In this document: in pieces, positions 54,080 through 64,000 of the stretch
Layout of the letters: each line of letters begins with the position of its first letter
Numbering within the stretch: the stretch's first letter is position 1
NCBI GenBank assembly: GCA_949152475.1
Contig: OX424570.1
Location: forward strand, 28,454,694 to 28,518,693
Reading direction: 5' to 3'
Source: Terebella lapidaria
Lineage: Eukaryota; Annelida; Polychaeta; Terebellida; Terebellidae
DNA: 64,000 nucleotides
Program-made: the position numbers and the translations under genes
Notes under the pieces: model-generated
What the model was told of the DNA's origin: nothing
The model's database searches: none
The model's input: only the letters and a program-made list of their open reading frames with translations

Positions 54080-54760
54080 TGGGGGAGATGGGTGTGACAC
54101 TGTGTACTAGAGTATCTGTTTGGCATTGGAAAGGCCACAGTATTGAAGACCCCCAAGAGGGGCAAATCACGTAATCTCTTGGTCAACCAGAAGCAGATGA
54201 AACAAACCTGATTCCAGAAACGACTGCTTCTTTTGCTGCCTATCATGGTTTCAAACTGAGAGAGGATATGTTTGTTCACCACCATCCTGTGAAGAAAACA
54301 TTAGCCTCAAAGCTGAAGGTATTTCAGCATCTACATCGTACTCAATTACAATTCTTATGGTATCTTCAGCATCTAGATCGTACTCAATTACAATTCTTAT
54401 GTATAAATCCGCTGCTCAATCAGATCCTCCACACTTTGACCCGACCCGATATGGTCGGAATACAGATGGAGACGGCATAACATGCGTCCAACCCCGCTTC
54501 CAACTGGTGTATACACTGTACCTGTCGCCATTCTACAAACAGTCGAATGTGTATGCTCCACCAGCCGGCCATGCCCCACTGGGAGACGTGGCTGTGTAGT
54601 GCCACAGATGTCTTGTTCAAAATTCTGTGCCTGTTATTCTGGACCAGATTGTTGCAATGAACATACCAAGGAAGAACCTGTTCAGAAAGATGATGATGAT
54701 GCCGGTTCAAGTTACGAAGAATTGCCAATGACTCATAATGTTGCCACATGTAACACCTAA
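54080..54760 (+). pseudogene. Decayed Cys-rich ORF of unknown family
   Basis: Across three plus-strand frames the translation shows GIGKATVLKTPKRG (~54120), YKSAAQSDPPHFDPTRYG (~54395), then CSTSRPCPTGRRGCVVPQMS and CSKFCACYSGPDCCNEHT (54555-54665), before an acidic tail. The spaced Cys pairs resemble the CxC-type (tesmin-like) cysteine clusters at the end of a widespread uncharacterised family of repetitive metazoan ORFs. I recognise the pattern but no function. Frameshifts, plus a short duplication of ATCTACATCGTACTCAATTA-like sequence at 54330 and 54370, mark it as decayed. Confidence 0.45.
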
Positions 54761-56848
54761 TTTAATAGTGAAAACATATTGTCACAGTTATTGTCATTGA
54801 TTTATTGAGCCTGAATACATAGTAGTGGACAGCAAAAAATGTTGTACTGAATGGCAAATGCATGAGCATTTAATCACTTGACCAAAACCAGATTTTTCAA
54901 TTATCTGGGTGGTTAATCTCGAAAATCTGATGAGCTGTTATATATACAAGTTTGGCATTATTATAAATGGATTCCCTGACCATGAAAACCTAGTAGTAGA
55001 CACCAAGTTTGTGCTTCTAAGTGGCCTAGAAGCGGAGATATTGTCAAAGAAGTAATTTAACGGTATTCAGTGGCAGCCATTTTGTTTTTCGGCTCTGGAA
55101 AAAATTCCCCAAGGGTGCCAAGGTGGCACCCGGCTGATTCTGACTCAGGAATGCTCAGAGATGATGAATCAGCAAAAAAAGTTCATAATGACGCCAAAAC
55201 ATGCTTTTCTGCAGTTCTGCTGGACTATGAGAGAGTCCCGCCAATTAGCGTACTGCCCCAAAAAATTGCTGCAGGGTCAAGGTCAAAATGCCAGTCGCCA
55301 AGAGATCGTCCAACTGAGTGCGGTATTTGTGGAAATACTTGTTACGACCCAAATAAATGGTCTTTTCTATGACTCTTTCCTACTTCACTGGTAATACTTC
55401 ATAAAAATATCACCACCGAAAGCTTGTTTATGGGGGAATTTAATTAAAAATGCCATTGAAGTGAAGCGAGATTTCAACGAGATTTGACTAAAAGGAACAG
55501 TCGGAAACAAACAAACAAAACTTGGCAGATTTGCGGAGCTTTTACACGGGAAAAAACTTAGTTTCCTCCTGAAATAAGCAGACACAAATGGATACTAGAT
55601 CTAGCACTTTTATCATGTTTATGATAGTTTCATATTGCCGACGAGAATTGTCAGTGCTGATTTTGATAGCAGTCACACGAGCGGCGATTCGGGGTGGGGG
55701 GTGTGCCTGGGCTACTTCAGTATTTGGCAGCTGACACTACACACTGCACACTGACACAACATGTACGCTGATCTTCAAACCAACATTTGGGCAAGGAGAA
55801 ACATGATCGCATTGATGAAAAAAGCTTTCATGCATGTCATGAATTATTGGAAATGCAGACAAGTTAAAATGTCTCTGCAGTACAAATCAAAACACTGAAA
55901 AAAAATCCATAAAGAAATTTAAATCTAAGACTAAAGCTCAAAAAACATTGTGCCTCCTAAATCAGAAAAACATAATCAGAACCTTGAAAATCTTACACAT
56001 TGGTCCCAAAAATAGTCGGGTGATTTTTAAACGTGTTCAACAAGGTAAAGCTTCTGACTTGTAGAGATTTCATGGCTGTAACGGAATAAGTAACATTAGT
56101 TTTATTGATTAAGTCTTATTGGCCACAATAAAAATAATTATTACAAGAAACATTTATTATTGGGTTCAACAATGTAAAGGTTCTGGGGCCCAGACGAGTC
56201 GACAGGTACCCAAATTCGGGGCGGGTCATACAATTACCTGGATCGGAATTTTGTTACTCGTATTTGAGAACAAATAAAGATATAGTTTTGAATATTTGTG
56301 ATAAACACTAGTAAAATCACAAGAATGACAAGGAAATCATCAGGAAAAAAAACGATAGTTTTATGAGGTCATGACATTGTGATCTTTCTCAAACTTGAAA
56401 ATACCGGTAATTACTGACGAAACAAATAATATGTGTCAAAGATCAATGTCTGGCGTTTACGTGTTACAAATTGCTTCAGTGAGTATCATTCAAATTTTGC
56501 TATATATTTGGACGGGTCGGGTCAGACGACACAGGTACCCGGTTCGGAAATTTCCGACTCACTCGGGCCCTAAAAAGTTCTATCCAGTCATGACTAACCG
56601 AATAGGTTATCATTAGTTTTACTAGTTAAGTCTATTATTGACCACAATAAAAATAATTACATGACAAGAAAATAGTTACATGACAAATTTATTGGCCCAA
56701 CAAGGTATAGATTCTGCCCAGTAGAGTTACAATATGGCCACAACATATATGTACCAAATCAAATACAATATTCAAGGGTTTTTAAATAGTTCTGTGCAAA
56801 CATTTTCGAAGATGATTTTCGAGATGATTATGTCGTTACATTGAGATA
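54761..56848. other. Intergenic sequence, nothing recognised
   Basis: About 2 kb of AT-rich sequence. The short open frame at 55070-55372 has no motif. Two stretches near 56090-56165 and 56600-56690 resemble each other (GTTTTATTGATTAAGTC / GTTTTACTAGTTAAGTC, GACCACAATAAAAATAATTA), so a decayed repeat of ~500-bp spacing may be present. Confidence 0.4.
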
Positions 56849-57138
56849 CCGTATTGGTCCTAATAGTAGCGTGGCGAGCCAAAGCAAGACCTCATGCAGC
56901 AGCGCGCGCAAAAATGAGGTCAAACTTGAGGTCAAATTTAAGAAAATCATTGAATAATATACCCATAGCCTTCAATCCCTTTTATTATGATTCAAATAAC
57001 ATGAATATGCGGATTGGTACATCCCAAGATCTTATTAGAAAGATATGAACTGAATTATAAGGTTACAGAAAACAATTTTGGGCAAAAGAGGGGGGCGCTC
57101 TAGTATTAGGGCGTGTGCCACTATTAGGACCAATACGG
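56849..57138. mobile_element. 290-bp TIR element (CCGTATTGGTCC ends)
   Basis: Left end CCGTATTGGTCCTAATAGTA and right end CACTATTAGGACCAATACGG are inverted repeats. The interior GAGGTCAAACTTGAGGTCAA and GGCGAGCCAAAGCAAGACCT also occurs in the fragment at 17030-17136. No coding. The target duplication is not clear. Confidence 0.8.
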
Positions 57139-57146
57139 TGGTAGTT

Positions 57147-57297
57147 ATATAGGACTAAAAAAATACTGCTTTTTTATTTCGTCATTTTGAGATAGTTACC
57201 TCGTTATCTCGAAATAACGAGATTACTCTCGAAATAACGAGATAACTATCTCGAAATAACGAGATAAAAAAACAGTATTTTTTTGGTTTCCTATATA
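57147..57297. mobile_element. Palindromic MITE with ATCTCGAAATAACGAGAT units
   Basis: The ends ATATAGGACTAAAAAAATAC and the complement of GTATTTTTTTGGTTTCCTAT bracket three or four copies of the near-perfect palindrome TATCTCGAAATAACGAGATA. The whole 150 bp can fold on itself. Confidence 0.7.
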
Positions 57298-58020
57298 ATT
57301 ATCTCAAAATAACAAGATAAAACAATTTTTTGCACGTCCTAAATCAGCCACAGTATGGATCAAATAACGAGTTGAAAATAGTAATTGATAACAGAATCAA
57401 TAAAAATAGTCATGTAATAAAAAAAATCATAAAACAACTAAAAAAATACAAAAGTAAATGTTTACTTTGAAAACTTTGGCAGATTCTCGCTACAAAATAT
57501 ATCAACGATATAAACTCGTATTGTTTCTAAGCAAGAGTGTCTAGATTGCCACGCATGCAACTCCCTATGTCTGTATGAAACAAGTTTCTCACCAACCGGT
57601 TCACTGGGGTGATCTGCTCTTTTAATCAATGTCAAGTGGAAGGGGCTCGTATGGAAAGTTAGGTGTCATTACTTCGCGGCAAGGGATTATGCTAGTGTTG
57701 GAATTTGAAAAATCATTTACCGGACGACTCTCCTTCTCTCCTTGTTATCAGCCAGTGTTAATATAACGACCAACAATTATCTTAAAACGATTCTGTAAAG
57801 TTTTGATTACTAATTGTTTGGTTTGTAGCTTTGAGAGTTAAACGCTCTGATTGGTCCCGCAAGATTGCAATCCTCGGCAGTCACTAATACAACCACTTTG
57901 GGGAAGCTCATCGACTTGCACAGAATTGAAATGTGGCCGCTGCTTGTGATATACCATCCTGACAAAAAAAAAATCTGACGCGGGAGGTTTGGGACGACGC
58001 GCGCGGGAACGCAAACCAAA
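57298..58020. other. Intergenic sequence, nothing recognised
   Basis: No gene or repeat recognised. It ends with GGTTTGGGACGACGCGCGCG where copy F begins. Confidence 0.35.
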
Positions 58021-59186
58021 CCATGTTAAATTCTCCTATGCTTTATAATGGGACACATAAGGCCTAATATCTCACTTAATATTGAGATTAGAGACTAGGA
58101 ATCAATTGTGGACATATAGGAAATGATATATGCTGGATACTGTCGTGACCTTGAGTTTGACCTCTGACCTCGGTTTCAAGGTCAGAGCACAAAATGTCTA
58201 ATATCAGAGCTTATTATCGACTGTACAGCTCAGGAATCAATTGTGGACATATAGGAAATGATAAATGCCGAATATTCTGATGACCTTGAATTTGACCTTT
58301 GACCTCATTTTCAAGGTCACATGACAAAATGGCTAATATCTCACTTATTATCGATTTTACAGCTTAGGGATCAATTGTGGACATATAGGAAACGATATAT
58401 GCTGAATATTCTCATGACCTTGAATTTGACCTCTGACCTCGGTTTCAAGGTCAGAGCACAAAATGTCTAATATCTCGCTTATTATCAACTTTACAGCCTA
58501 GGAATCAATTGTGGACATATAGGAAAAGATATATGCCGAATAATCTGATGACCTTGAATTTGACCTTTGACCTCATTTTCAAGGTCACAGAAAAAGTGGC
58601 TAATATCTCGCTTCTTATCGACTTTACAGCTTAGGAATCAATTATGAACATATAGGAAATGATATATGCAGATTATTGCCATGACACTGAATTTGACCTT
58701 TGACCTCATTTTCAGGATCACAGGACAAAATGGCTGATATCTCGCTTTTTCCTGACTTTACAGCTTAGCAATCAATTGTGAACATATAGAAAATGATATA
58801 TTCTGAACATTGTCATGACCTTGAATTTCACCTCTGACCTAATTTTCAATGTCACGGGACAAAATGGCTAATAGCTCGCTTATTATCGACTTTACAGCTT
58901 AGGAATTGATTATGAACATATAGGAAATGATATATGCTGAATATTGCTATGACTTTGAATTCGACCTTTGACCTCATTTTCAAGGTCACAGGACATAATG
59001 GCTAATATCTCGCTTATTATTGACTTTACAGCTTAGGAATCAATTGTGGACATACTAGAAATGACATATGCCGAATATTATCGTGTCCTTGAATTGACCA
59101 ATGACCTTATTTTCGAGGTCACTGGACAAAATACTAATATCTAAAATATATATTGTCTGGTAACCTTTCTTAGCCCTTGGGCTAAT
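58021..59186 (+). repeat. TTACCGG-family repeat, copy F (5'-truncated)
   Basis: Starts inside the family at CCATGTTAAATTCTCCTATG and contains about eight ~134-bp monomers with AGGAATCAATTGTGGACATA, TGACCTTGAATTTGACC, TTTGACCTCATTTTCAAGG and TATCTCGCTTATTATCGAC. It ends GTCTGGTAACCTTTCTTAGC-CCTTGGGCTAAT. Longest monomer array in the window, with several perfect TGACCTTTGACCT sites. Confidence 0.85.
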
Positions 59187-59734
59187 TTTTTGGAATTTTA
59201 TTTTTGAGTTTCTTTATTCTGGGTAGTGTATAGTCTTTATACTGACCACGACCGACCCGAGATGAACCGTCATTGGCTCTGAAGTATAGCACCAATATAA
59301 AGTTGTACACCCGCGATAAAGAGGTACAATGCTAGATTTTGATTTAGTAACTTAACAGTGTTCTTACATCAATTTTAATGATATTCAACGTTTCTCTATG
59401 ACACGGTCTTGCTGGCGCCTGACCCAGGAGTTACTAATAGTACATCAGTCGGGCCGACTACATACATGGTTTACTATCCTACTGCGCACAAATATTGTCT
59501 GTTGTGGCCGGAGCCACATGGGCCAAGAAGAGGCTCCAGACACCTCACCACGTGGGTTTGTTACTCGTCCAGCCTCGCCAACAGTCCACATGGGAATAAA
59601 ACCCTAAATAACAGAGCATGTTCGCAAATAAACCAAGTAGTCTATGGAAGTATATATACAGACGCAGTCTGGTGGAGTTGGTGCAGCACTTCCATCCACA
59701 GTAAAGGGTCTTCCTGGACAAAGTCAGCTCACAG
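59187..59734. other. Unassigned, possible LTR-like sequence
   Basis: Contains ATGGGAATAAAACCC (AATAAA at ~59593) and lies beside the Gypsy remnant. I could not find a matching repeat to prove an LTR. Confidence 0.3.
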
Positions 59735-60195
59735 TCAAAGTGATATTTGCGAATGTGATATTTGATATGTGATATTTGCGAATCCACGACAAAATGGTGG
59801 TGGTAGATTGTGAAGCCCAAGATGGTCCTCATGGCAACCACATTGCGTGACTGTGGCCATTTCTGCATGTTCTTCAGCTAGAGGGCCTGATGCTGAGGCA
59901 TGCCACCATGAAGCCCAAGTACAAAATCTCCTGGGTGAAGAATTGGAAGGCTTCAGTTTCAATCTTGTAAAAGTGGATGCGGTCAAGCAGCATCTGGAAG
60001 TTGGTCAAAGTATCTTCAAAGGAACGGGCATACACGACGATGTTGTCGATGTGAACCATGTATCTTTACCCTTTCAGGATGACATCCATCAAGTGCTTGA
60101 ACGTTGCAGGCATGTTGCATTACCTTGAACTGGTGAAGGCTGATGTTGGTAACGAAGGCAGTTGTTGCCATATCTCCCTCATCTATCTGGACGTG
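59735..60195 (-). pseudogene. Gypsy-type RT remnant (minus strand)
   Basis: Minus-strand reading: SGY-HVQIDEGDMATTAFVT (just before motif B), then MVHIDNIVVYARSFEDTL (the YIDD active-site block, here HIDN), FQFFTQEILYLGFMVA, and MQKWPQSRN...TILGFTIYHHHFV. These are successive blocks of Ty3/Gypsy RTs. The active-site Asp pair is altered and a stop (SGY followed by TAG where Trp is usual) interrupts it, so it is inactive. It is joined directly to a gag-like frame upstream (higher coordinates), which shows a large internal deletion. Confidence 0.75.
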
Positions 60196-60720
60196 CTAAT
60201 ACCCAGAGGCCTGCTCCTCCATCGGCTGCTCGTCCGTGCCGCCCTTCTTGGGAGTGGGCGGCGGGTCCCTACGCTCGGGAGCAGGATGCTCTGCGAGCAG
60301 AGCTGGGAGTGGAAACTCCGGCTGCACAGGCGGACAGGGCAGGCCCGGCGGTGGTTGCAGGGGCTTAGTTGGGGAGCCCTGCTTGCCAGGCCCTGGCAGA
60401 GCCGAGAGGGAGGAGACCGGTAGACCTGTTGCGCCGAGGTCAGCCACGACGGCGAACATCTCTACCATATCGCTGGTGCGCTGTGGACTGGCCGTGCGCT
60501 CTCCCCATTTCTTGACTAGAATGGGGTAGAGGGCCAGCTCCAGAGCTGCATCCGCTCGCTGTGCAATAGACTCCGCCAAGGCGGACGACATAGCCTCTCA
60601 TTCTCAGCCACCAGCCTATGCAACTCAGTGGCAACCTCGGGGGAGACGGAGACCTGATCGGACTCAGCGGCTCGAGCAGCGGTTTCCCTTCTTCGAAAGC
60701 CTGCCACTCATGTGCTGCCG
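60196..60720 (-). pseudogene. Gypsy gag-like segment fused to RT
   Basis: The minus-strand frame from about 60591 (MSSALAESIAQRADAALELA) is rich in Pro and Gly and runs in frame into the RT block at EEQASGY. A gag-like Gln/Pro-rich character and the position upstream of RT support the call. No CCHC knuckle is visible. Confidence 0.45.
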
Positions 60721-60770
60721 ACAGAGTCTGATAGCTCTCAAGGCTACACCGGGTACCTGATGCTGAGGTA

Positions 60771-61183
60771 CTCCGGACCCCAAGTCACCAATGGCTCGGG
60801 GCACCGGCAGGTTGGCCAGCGCCGGGTCTGACAGTATGCGCTCCGACCACCTGATGGCCGACCACCTGACCTACAGACTCGCGAAAAGTCTCGTAGGTCC
60901 TGGCAGCCGCGGAACCATACTGTTGGAGCACATCCTCTACTGGAATGATAAAGTCCATGTCCAGGGAGGCAACACTTTGCCAACCTGCGGACGTCCCTTC
61001 AATCGGCAGAGAGGACACGGACGTTGACCTCAAGAGAGGTGGTGCACGTCTGGATCCACGTGCTTTAGAGGAAGCCTCTCGAGGGGTCTTAGGCTTGACC
61101 ACCGCCGTGGAGCTCAAGGAGGCGGTGGTGCCCGCCACAGCACGTCCCTCTGACGGACCTCCAGGGACCGTCACCTCCAGCAA
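60771..61183 (-). pseudogene. Gypsy gag-like duplicated segment, copy 1
   Basis: Minus-strand open frame of 132 codons with VVKPKTPREASSKARGSRRA, SLDMDFIIPVEDVLQQYGSA and AARTYETFRESVGQVVGHQV. The same stretch recurs at 63609-64000 with few changes. The fold is unknown. Conservation of the frame in both copies suggests it was coding, probably the N-terminal part of gag. Confidence 0.5.
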
Positions 61184-61558
61184 GGTCGGTTATTCCACGT
61201 CCAAGAGCGCGCCCGGTGACAGAAAAGGGCCCCTGTCCCCGGAGCTGATCCGGAGGATGGGCTCTCCCCCTTAGCCACTGGCTGGGCGCCCAAATCCGTG
61301 GGAAGGTGCATCTCCTGTAGCGGGCGTAAATCCCAACCTCAGCCTGGCCATATCAGAGGCTGTTCCGGGACCAAGGGGCATCCGGCATATCCACAAAAGT
61401 GGTCCGGCCAGCGTAGGTGTTGGTTAGCTACGCCAGACAGCAGTCCACATGATGCGGATAGGCTTGCCGCACGTCTTTAGCGCTGGAAACTACGGGGGGG
61501 AGGGGGGGGGGGGCGGATGCGGAGCAGCTGCGTTACGACGTAAAGATGTCTGGAGACC
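61184..61558. other. Junction segment between Gypsy modules
   Basis: GC-rich, includes a G run (61496-61513). May hold untranslated or LTR-adjacent sequence. No ORF recognised. Confidence 0.3.
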
Positions 61559-62261
61559 TCAACCCCGGAGATAGCCACAAAGTGAAAACTCACAGAGGAT
61601 AGTCATCCGGATCCCTACGGATGGCCCAAAATCCATCCCTGGTGTGATAGATGGATACCGCAGACACATCCGCATGAGCGGAACGTTAGTCCCACCCATA
61701 AACGGACGGCGCACGAGGTTTCTGGCGTGGCCGTCCGTCATCCGCAGGTCCGGGAGGTATTGGGGTAACCTGCAGATCGCCGTGAACAGGTGTAATGTCG
61801 TCCGGACTTCCATCTGACGCATCAGAGAGGTCCGGAAGACCCATCATATGGCGCACATGCTTGTCCGGCGTCCGCGGATGCTGACCGGAAGTGTCCAAAA
61901 GTGGGACATCATCCGGTTCCGCACCCCGTATGCGTGGATCCATGACGAGCGGGCCCTCGTACATCTTCAGGTTGTCGATATGGACCACCAGTACCTTGTC
62001 CGGATCGGAATCCCGATGGATTCGGTAGTCCACCTCTGTCACCTGCTTCAGTACGGTGAAACGGGCTAATCCACGGCTTTGCAAACTTGTTATCTTGCTT
62101 AGCAGGTGGATAGTAATAACACACCTTGTCTCCTTCCACAAAAGCAGGCCTACCCCTAGCATGATCGTCATAGCCACGCTTATGCTGGATTGCAGACTTG
62201 TCCAGGCACGCTCACACGAAGTCATGGGCGTTCGCAAGGGCATGGCGAACCCACTCCACAT
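61559..62261 (-). pseudogene. Gypsy integrase C-terminal region and tail
   Basis: Minus-strand frames contain VEGDKVCYYYPPAKQDNKFA-KPW, a GPY/F-like SH3 block of Gypsy integrases, then TVLKQVTEVDYRIHRDSDPD, KVLVVHIDNLKMYEGP and a Pro/Asp-rich tail. At least one frameshift lies between the SH3 block and the rest. Confidence 0.7.
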
Positions 62262-62670
62262 ACTCCGGACCGCACTGGGATACCGGACCGGTTTCTGCCG
62301 CGGTTGGATACATGATATCCATGGGCAGATTTAGCTCCCAGCCGAACAACATCGCATGCGGAGTTACTCCGGTCGAAGAGTGGACCGACGACCTGTACGC
62401 CATTAAGACATATGGGAGGTGGTCATCCCAATCATTCGCACGATCATTTACAAAAGCCGCCAGCATATTCAGATTCAGGATAGATCGATTGAATCGTTCA
62501 ACCTGTCCGTCAGACTGGGACCTGTAAGGGGTGGTCCAGACCTTGGTACTGCCCAGCATATGTGCTAGGTTCTGGAACAGGTTGCTTTCACATTGCGTGC
62601 CCTGATCCGAATGTACCTGCTTAGGTACACCATGGTAAACCACCCACCTATTCACCAGCAACCGAGCCAC
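62212..62670 (-). pseudogene. Gypsy integrase catalytic core
   Basis: Minus-strand open frame: VYHGVPKQVHSDQGTQCESN (second catalytic Asp in HSDQG), LGSTKVWTTPYRSQSDGQVE (catalytic Glu in GQVERFNR), LPYVLMAYRSSVHSSTGVTP and MLFGWELNLPMDI. These are diagnostic Ty3/Gypsy integrase core blocks, intact over 150 residues. The first Asp lies in the preceding block (ITLDILDTH, 62780-62810), separated by a break near 62710 (a stop codon). Confidence 0.85.
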
Positions 62671-62727
62671 CTCGTCCGCAGTCTGGCGCCGCAGGGGATA
62701 GTCATCGGTTTACTTGGTAAAATAGTC

Positions 62728-63090
62728 CTAGATCACCAGGATGTACCAGAACCCACGCAGAGTTACCCGGTGAGTATCTAGTATGTCCAGGGTGATCCGG
62801 TCAAAAAGCATGCCAGCCTTAACCGTGGTTAAGGGGTGGCGGCCAGGAGCCGGAACTCCTTTACGAGCCTGACACCGTGGGCAAGCTGCACACCACCGTT
62901 GCACGTCCAATCCGCTACCAGGCCAGTGAAAACACTGTTGTAGCCGATGGGCGGCCCTCCGGATTCCCAGGTGACCGGTCACCCGGAGGTCATACACCTG
63001 ATGGAGCAGCTCCGCCGGAAGCACCAACTGCCAAATGGGTGACAGCGGGCTCAGTGGCTCATAGCGCTGGTACAAGAGGCCATCCCTCAA
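62728..63090 (-). pseudogene. Gypsy integrase zinc-binding domain
   Basis: Minus-strand frame: LLHQVYDLRVTGHLGIRRAA, LQQCFHWPGSGLDVQRWCAA, CPRCQARKG. The H-x-H...CxxC (HHCC) zinc-binding module precedes the core domain, as in all Gypsy integrases. It continues into ITLDILDTHRVT, which carries the first catalytic Asp. Confidence 0.85.
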
Positions 63091-63608
63091 TGCGAGCCGT
63101 TCCCACTGGGAGATTAAAGACTGTGTCTCCTCCCTGTAGGTTTTCCGCTCAGCCTTGAAGGGCTTCTGGCCGGCCTCAAGGGCCTTTATAACCGGTGCCA
63201 GAGCACTGTCAGATCTCTGCTTCGCAGCCAGTTGTGCTGGAGAGTAGCCGCCCGAGTAGTTCGGCTCCTCATCCGTTACACCCGGGCTGCGTACCAGTGG
63301 GCATCAACACTGGGGGCAAGGACCTCTCGTACTCAGACTCATCTGAGGACGTGGAGGGTACCCACGTGCGGGACACCATCGCCGGTAAAGGCCGTTCCTT
63401 GTGCGGGGGGTGGACTCCTGTGGCTCGGGCCTCCGTGTTGTTAAAGGGGGCGGCGGCCTGCGGTCTTCCCGGAAGGTCCAATTCCGAGTCTGAGGAAGAA
63501 TCCCCAACGTGCTGGAATGGAGTCTTCCCTGCACAGTCGGGGTTCTTGCACTTATGACAACGTGACAGTCCGTCAGCGTTGCCGAGCACGGACCAGTGCT
63601 GTCACTCC
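63091..63608 (-). pseudogene. Gypsy RNase H end and linker
   Basis: Minus-strand reading near 63590 gives GNADGLSRCHKC, the end of Gypsy RNase H (NADxLSR), followed by KNPDCAGKTPFQHVGDSSSD and an acidic linker toward the integrase zinc domain. The rest of RNase H and the RT are missing: a gag-like segment is joined immediately upstream. Confidence 0.7.
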
Positions 63609-64000
63609 TCCGGACCCCAAGTCACCAATGGCTCGGGGCACCGGCAGGTTGGCCAGCGCCGGGTCTGACAGTATGCGCTCCGACCACCTGATGGCCGACC
63701 ACCTGGCCTACAAACTCGCGAAAAGTCTCGTAGGTCCTGGCAGCCGCGGAACCATACTGTTGGAGCACATCCTCTACTGGAATGATAAAGTCCATGTCCA
63801 GGGAGGCAACACTTTGCCAACCTGCGGACGTCTCTTCAATCGGCAGAGAGGACGCGGACGTTGACCTCAAGAGAGGTGGTGCACGTCTGGATCCACTTGC
63901 TTTAGAGGAAGCCTCTCGAGGGGTCTTAGGCTTGACCACCGCCATGGAGCTCAAGGAGGCGGTGGTGCCCGCCACAGCACGTCCCTCTGCCGGACCTCCA
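63609..64000 (-). pseudogene. Gypsy gag-like duplicated segment, copy 2 (cut by window end)
   Basis: About 97% like 60771-61162. Minus-strand frame of at least 117 codons (VVKPKTPREASSKASGSRRA through AGAPSHW). It runs off the window, so the 5' part of the element is not visible. Confidence 0.5.

Noticed and set aside
55070..55372. 100-codon ORF as a host gene
   Set aside because: No splice signals, conserved motif or codon pattern. Probably chance.
59398..59765. Plus-strand ORFs of 69 and 118 codons
   Set aside because: No motif, and they lie in untranslated or repeat-like sequence beside a minus-strand Gypsy remnant.

Overview
This is animal (invertebrate) genomic DNA, not bacterial. It has spliced exons of a ribosomal protein gene with GT-AG introns, an AATAAA poly(A) signal, non-LTR, LTR and tyrosine-recombinase retrotransposons, and many terminal-inverted-repeat (TIR) DNA elements in an AT-rich background. 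The mix of DIRS, I-clade LINE, L2/CR1-like, Tc1, Harbinger-like and Transib-like repeats fits a marine invertebrate (mollusc, amphioxus, hemichordate or similar), but I cannot name the species.

The only clear host gene is RPS26 (eS26), plus strand. Exons 2 to 4 lie at 33900-34077, 34671-34807 and 35186-35191. A typical ribosomal-protein first exon (pyrimidine-rich start, ATG immediately followed by a GT donor, ETS/CRE-like promoter) sits at 15126-15155. If that is its exon 1, the first intron is 18.7 kb and is filled by transposons, including a complete 6.4-kb DIRS element.

Layout. 1-2235: DNA element with TIRs and repeated AGACGTAAC motifs. 2484-3660: 114-bp minisatellite. 3828-9352: decayed LINEs on both strands, split by a 1.33-kb LTR and an unknown ~575-bp repeat. 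10503-12520: giant foldback made of 90-bp arrays. 12839-14736: palindromic CTCGATAATATCGAG arrays. 14985-15155: promoter and first exon. 15335-18146: MULE-like element. 19127-23602: nested foldback elements, including one with Transib hallmarks. 23797-30187: DIRS copy 1. 31647-33537: Tc1-type element holding another foldback. 33900-35270: RPS26. 36444-45675: a TTACCGG-family repeat split by DIRS copy 2, which itself carries another TTACCGG-family repeat. 45676-53850: more copies of that family with LINE fragments and a broken Tc1 transposase. 54080-54760: decayed Cys-rich ORF. 56849-59186: small TIR elements and another TTACCGG copy. 59735-64000: rearranged Gypsy-type element on the minus strand.

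The functional centrepiece is the pair of DIRS retrotransposons. Each has inverted terminal repeats, an internal complementary region, and three intact ORFs: Gag-like, RT-RNase H-methyltransferase-like, and tyrosine recombinase. Apart from a 1437-bp secondary insertion the two copies have the same length, with few substitutions. The DIRS sequence is strongly enriched for CGATCG/GATC, which is notable because this clade carries a Dam-like methyltransferase domain. The most abundant repeat, the TTACCGG family, carries ~134-bp monomers packed with AGGTCA nuclear-receptor half-sites, including perfect DR1 elements.
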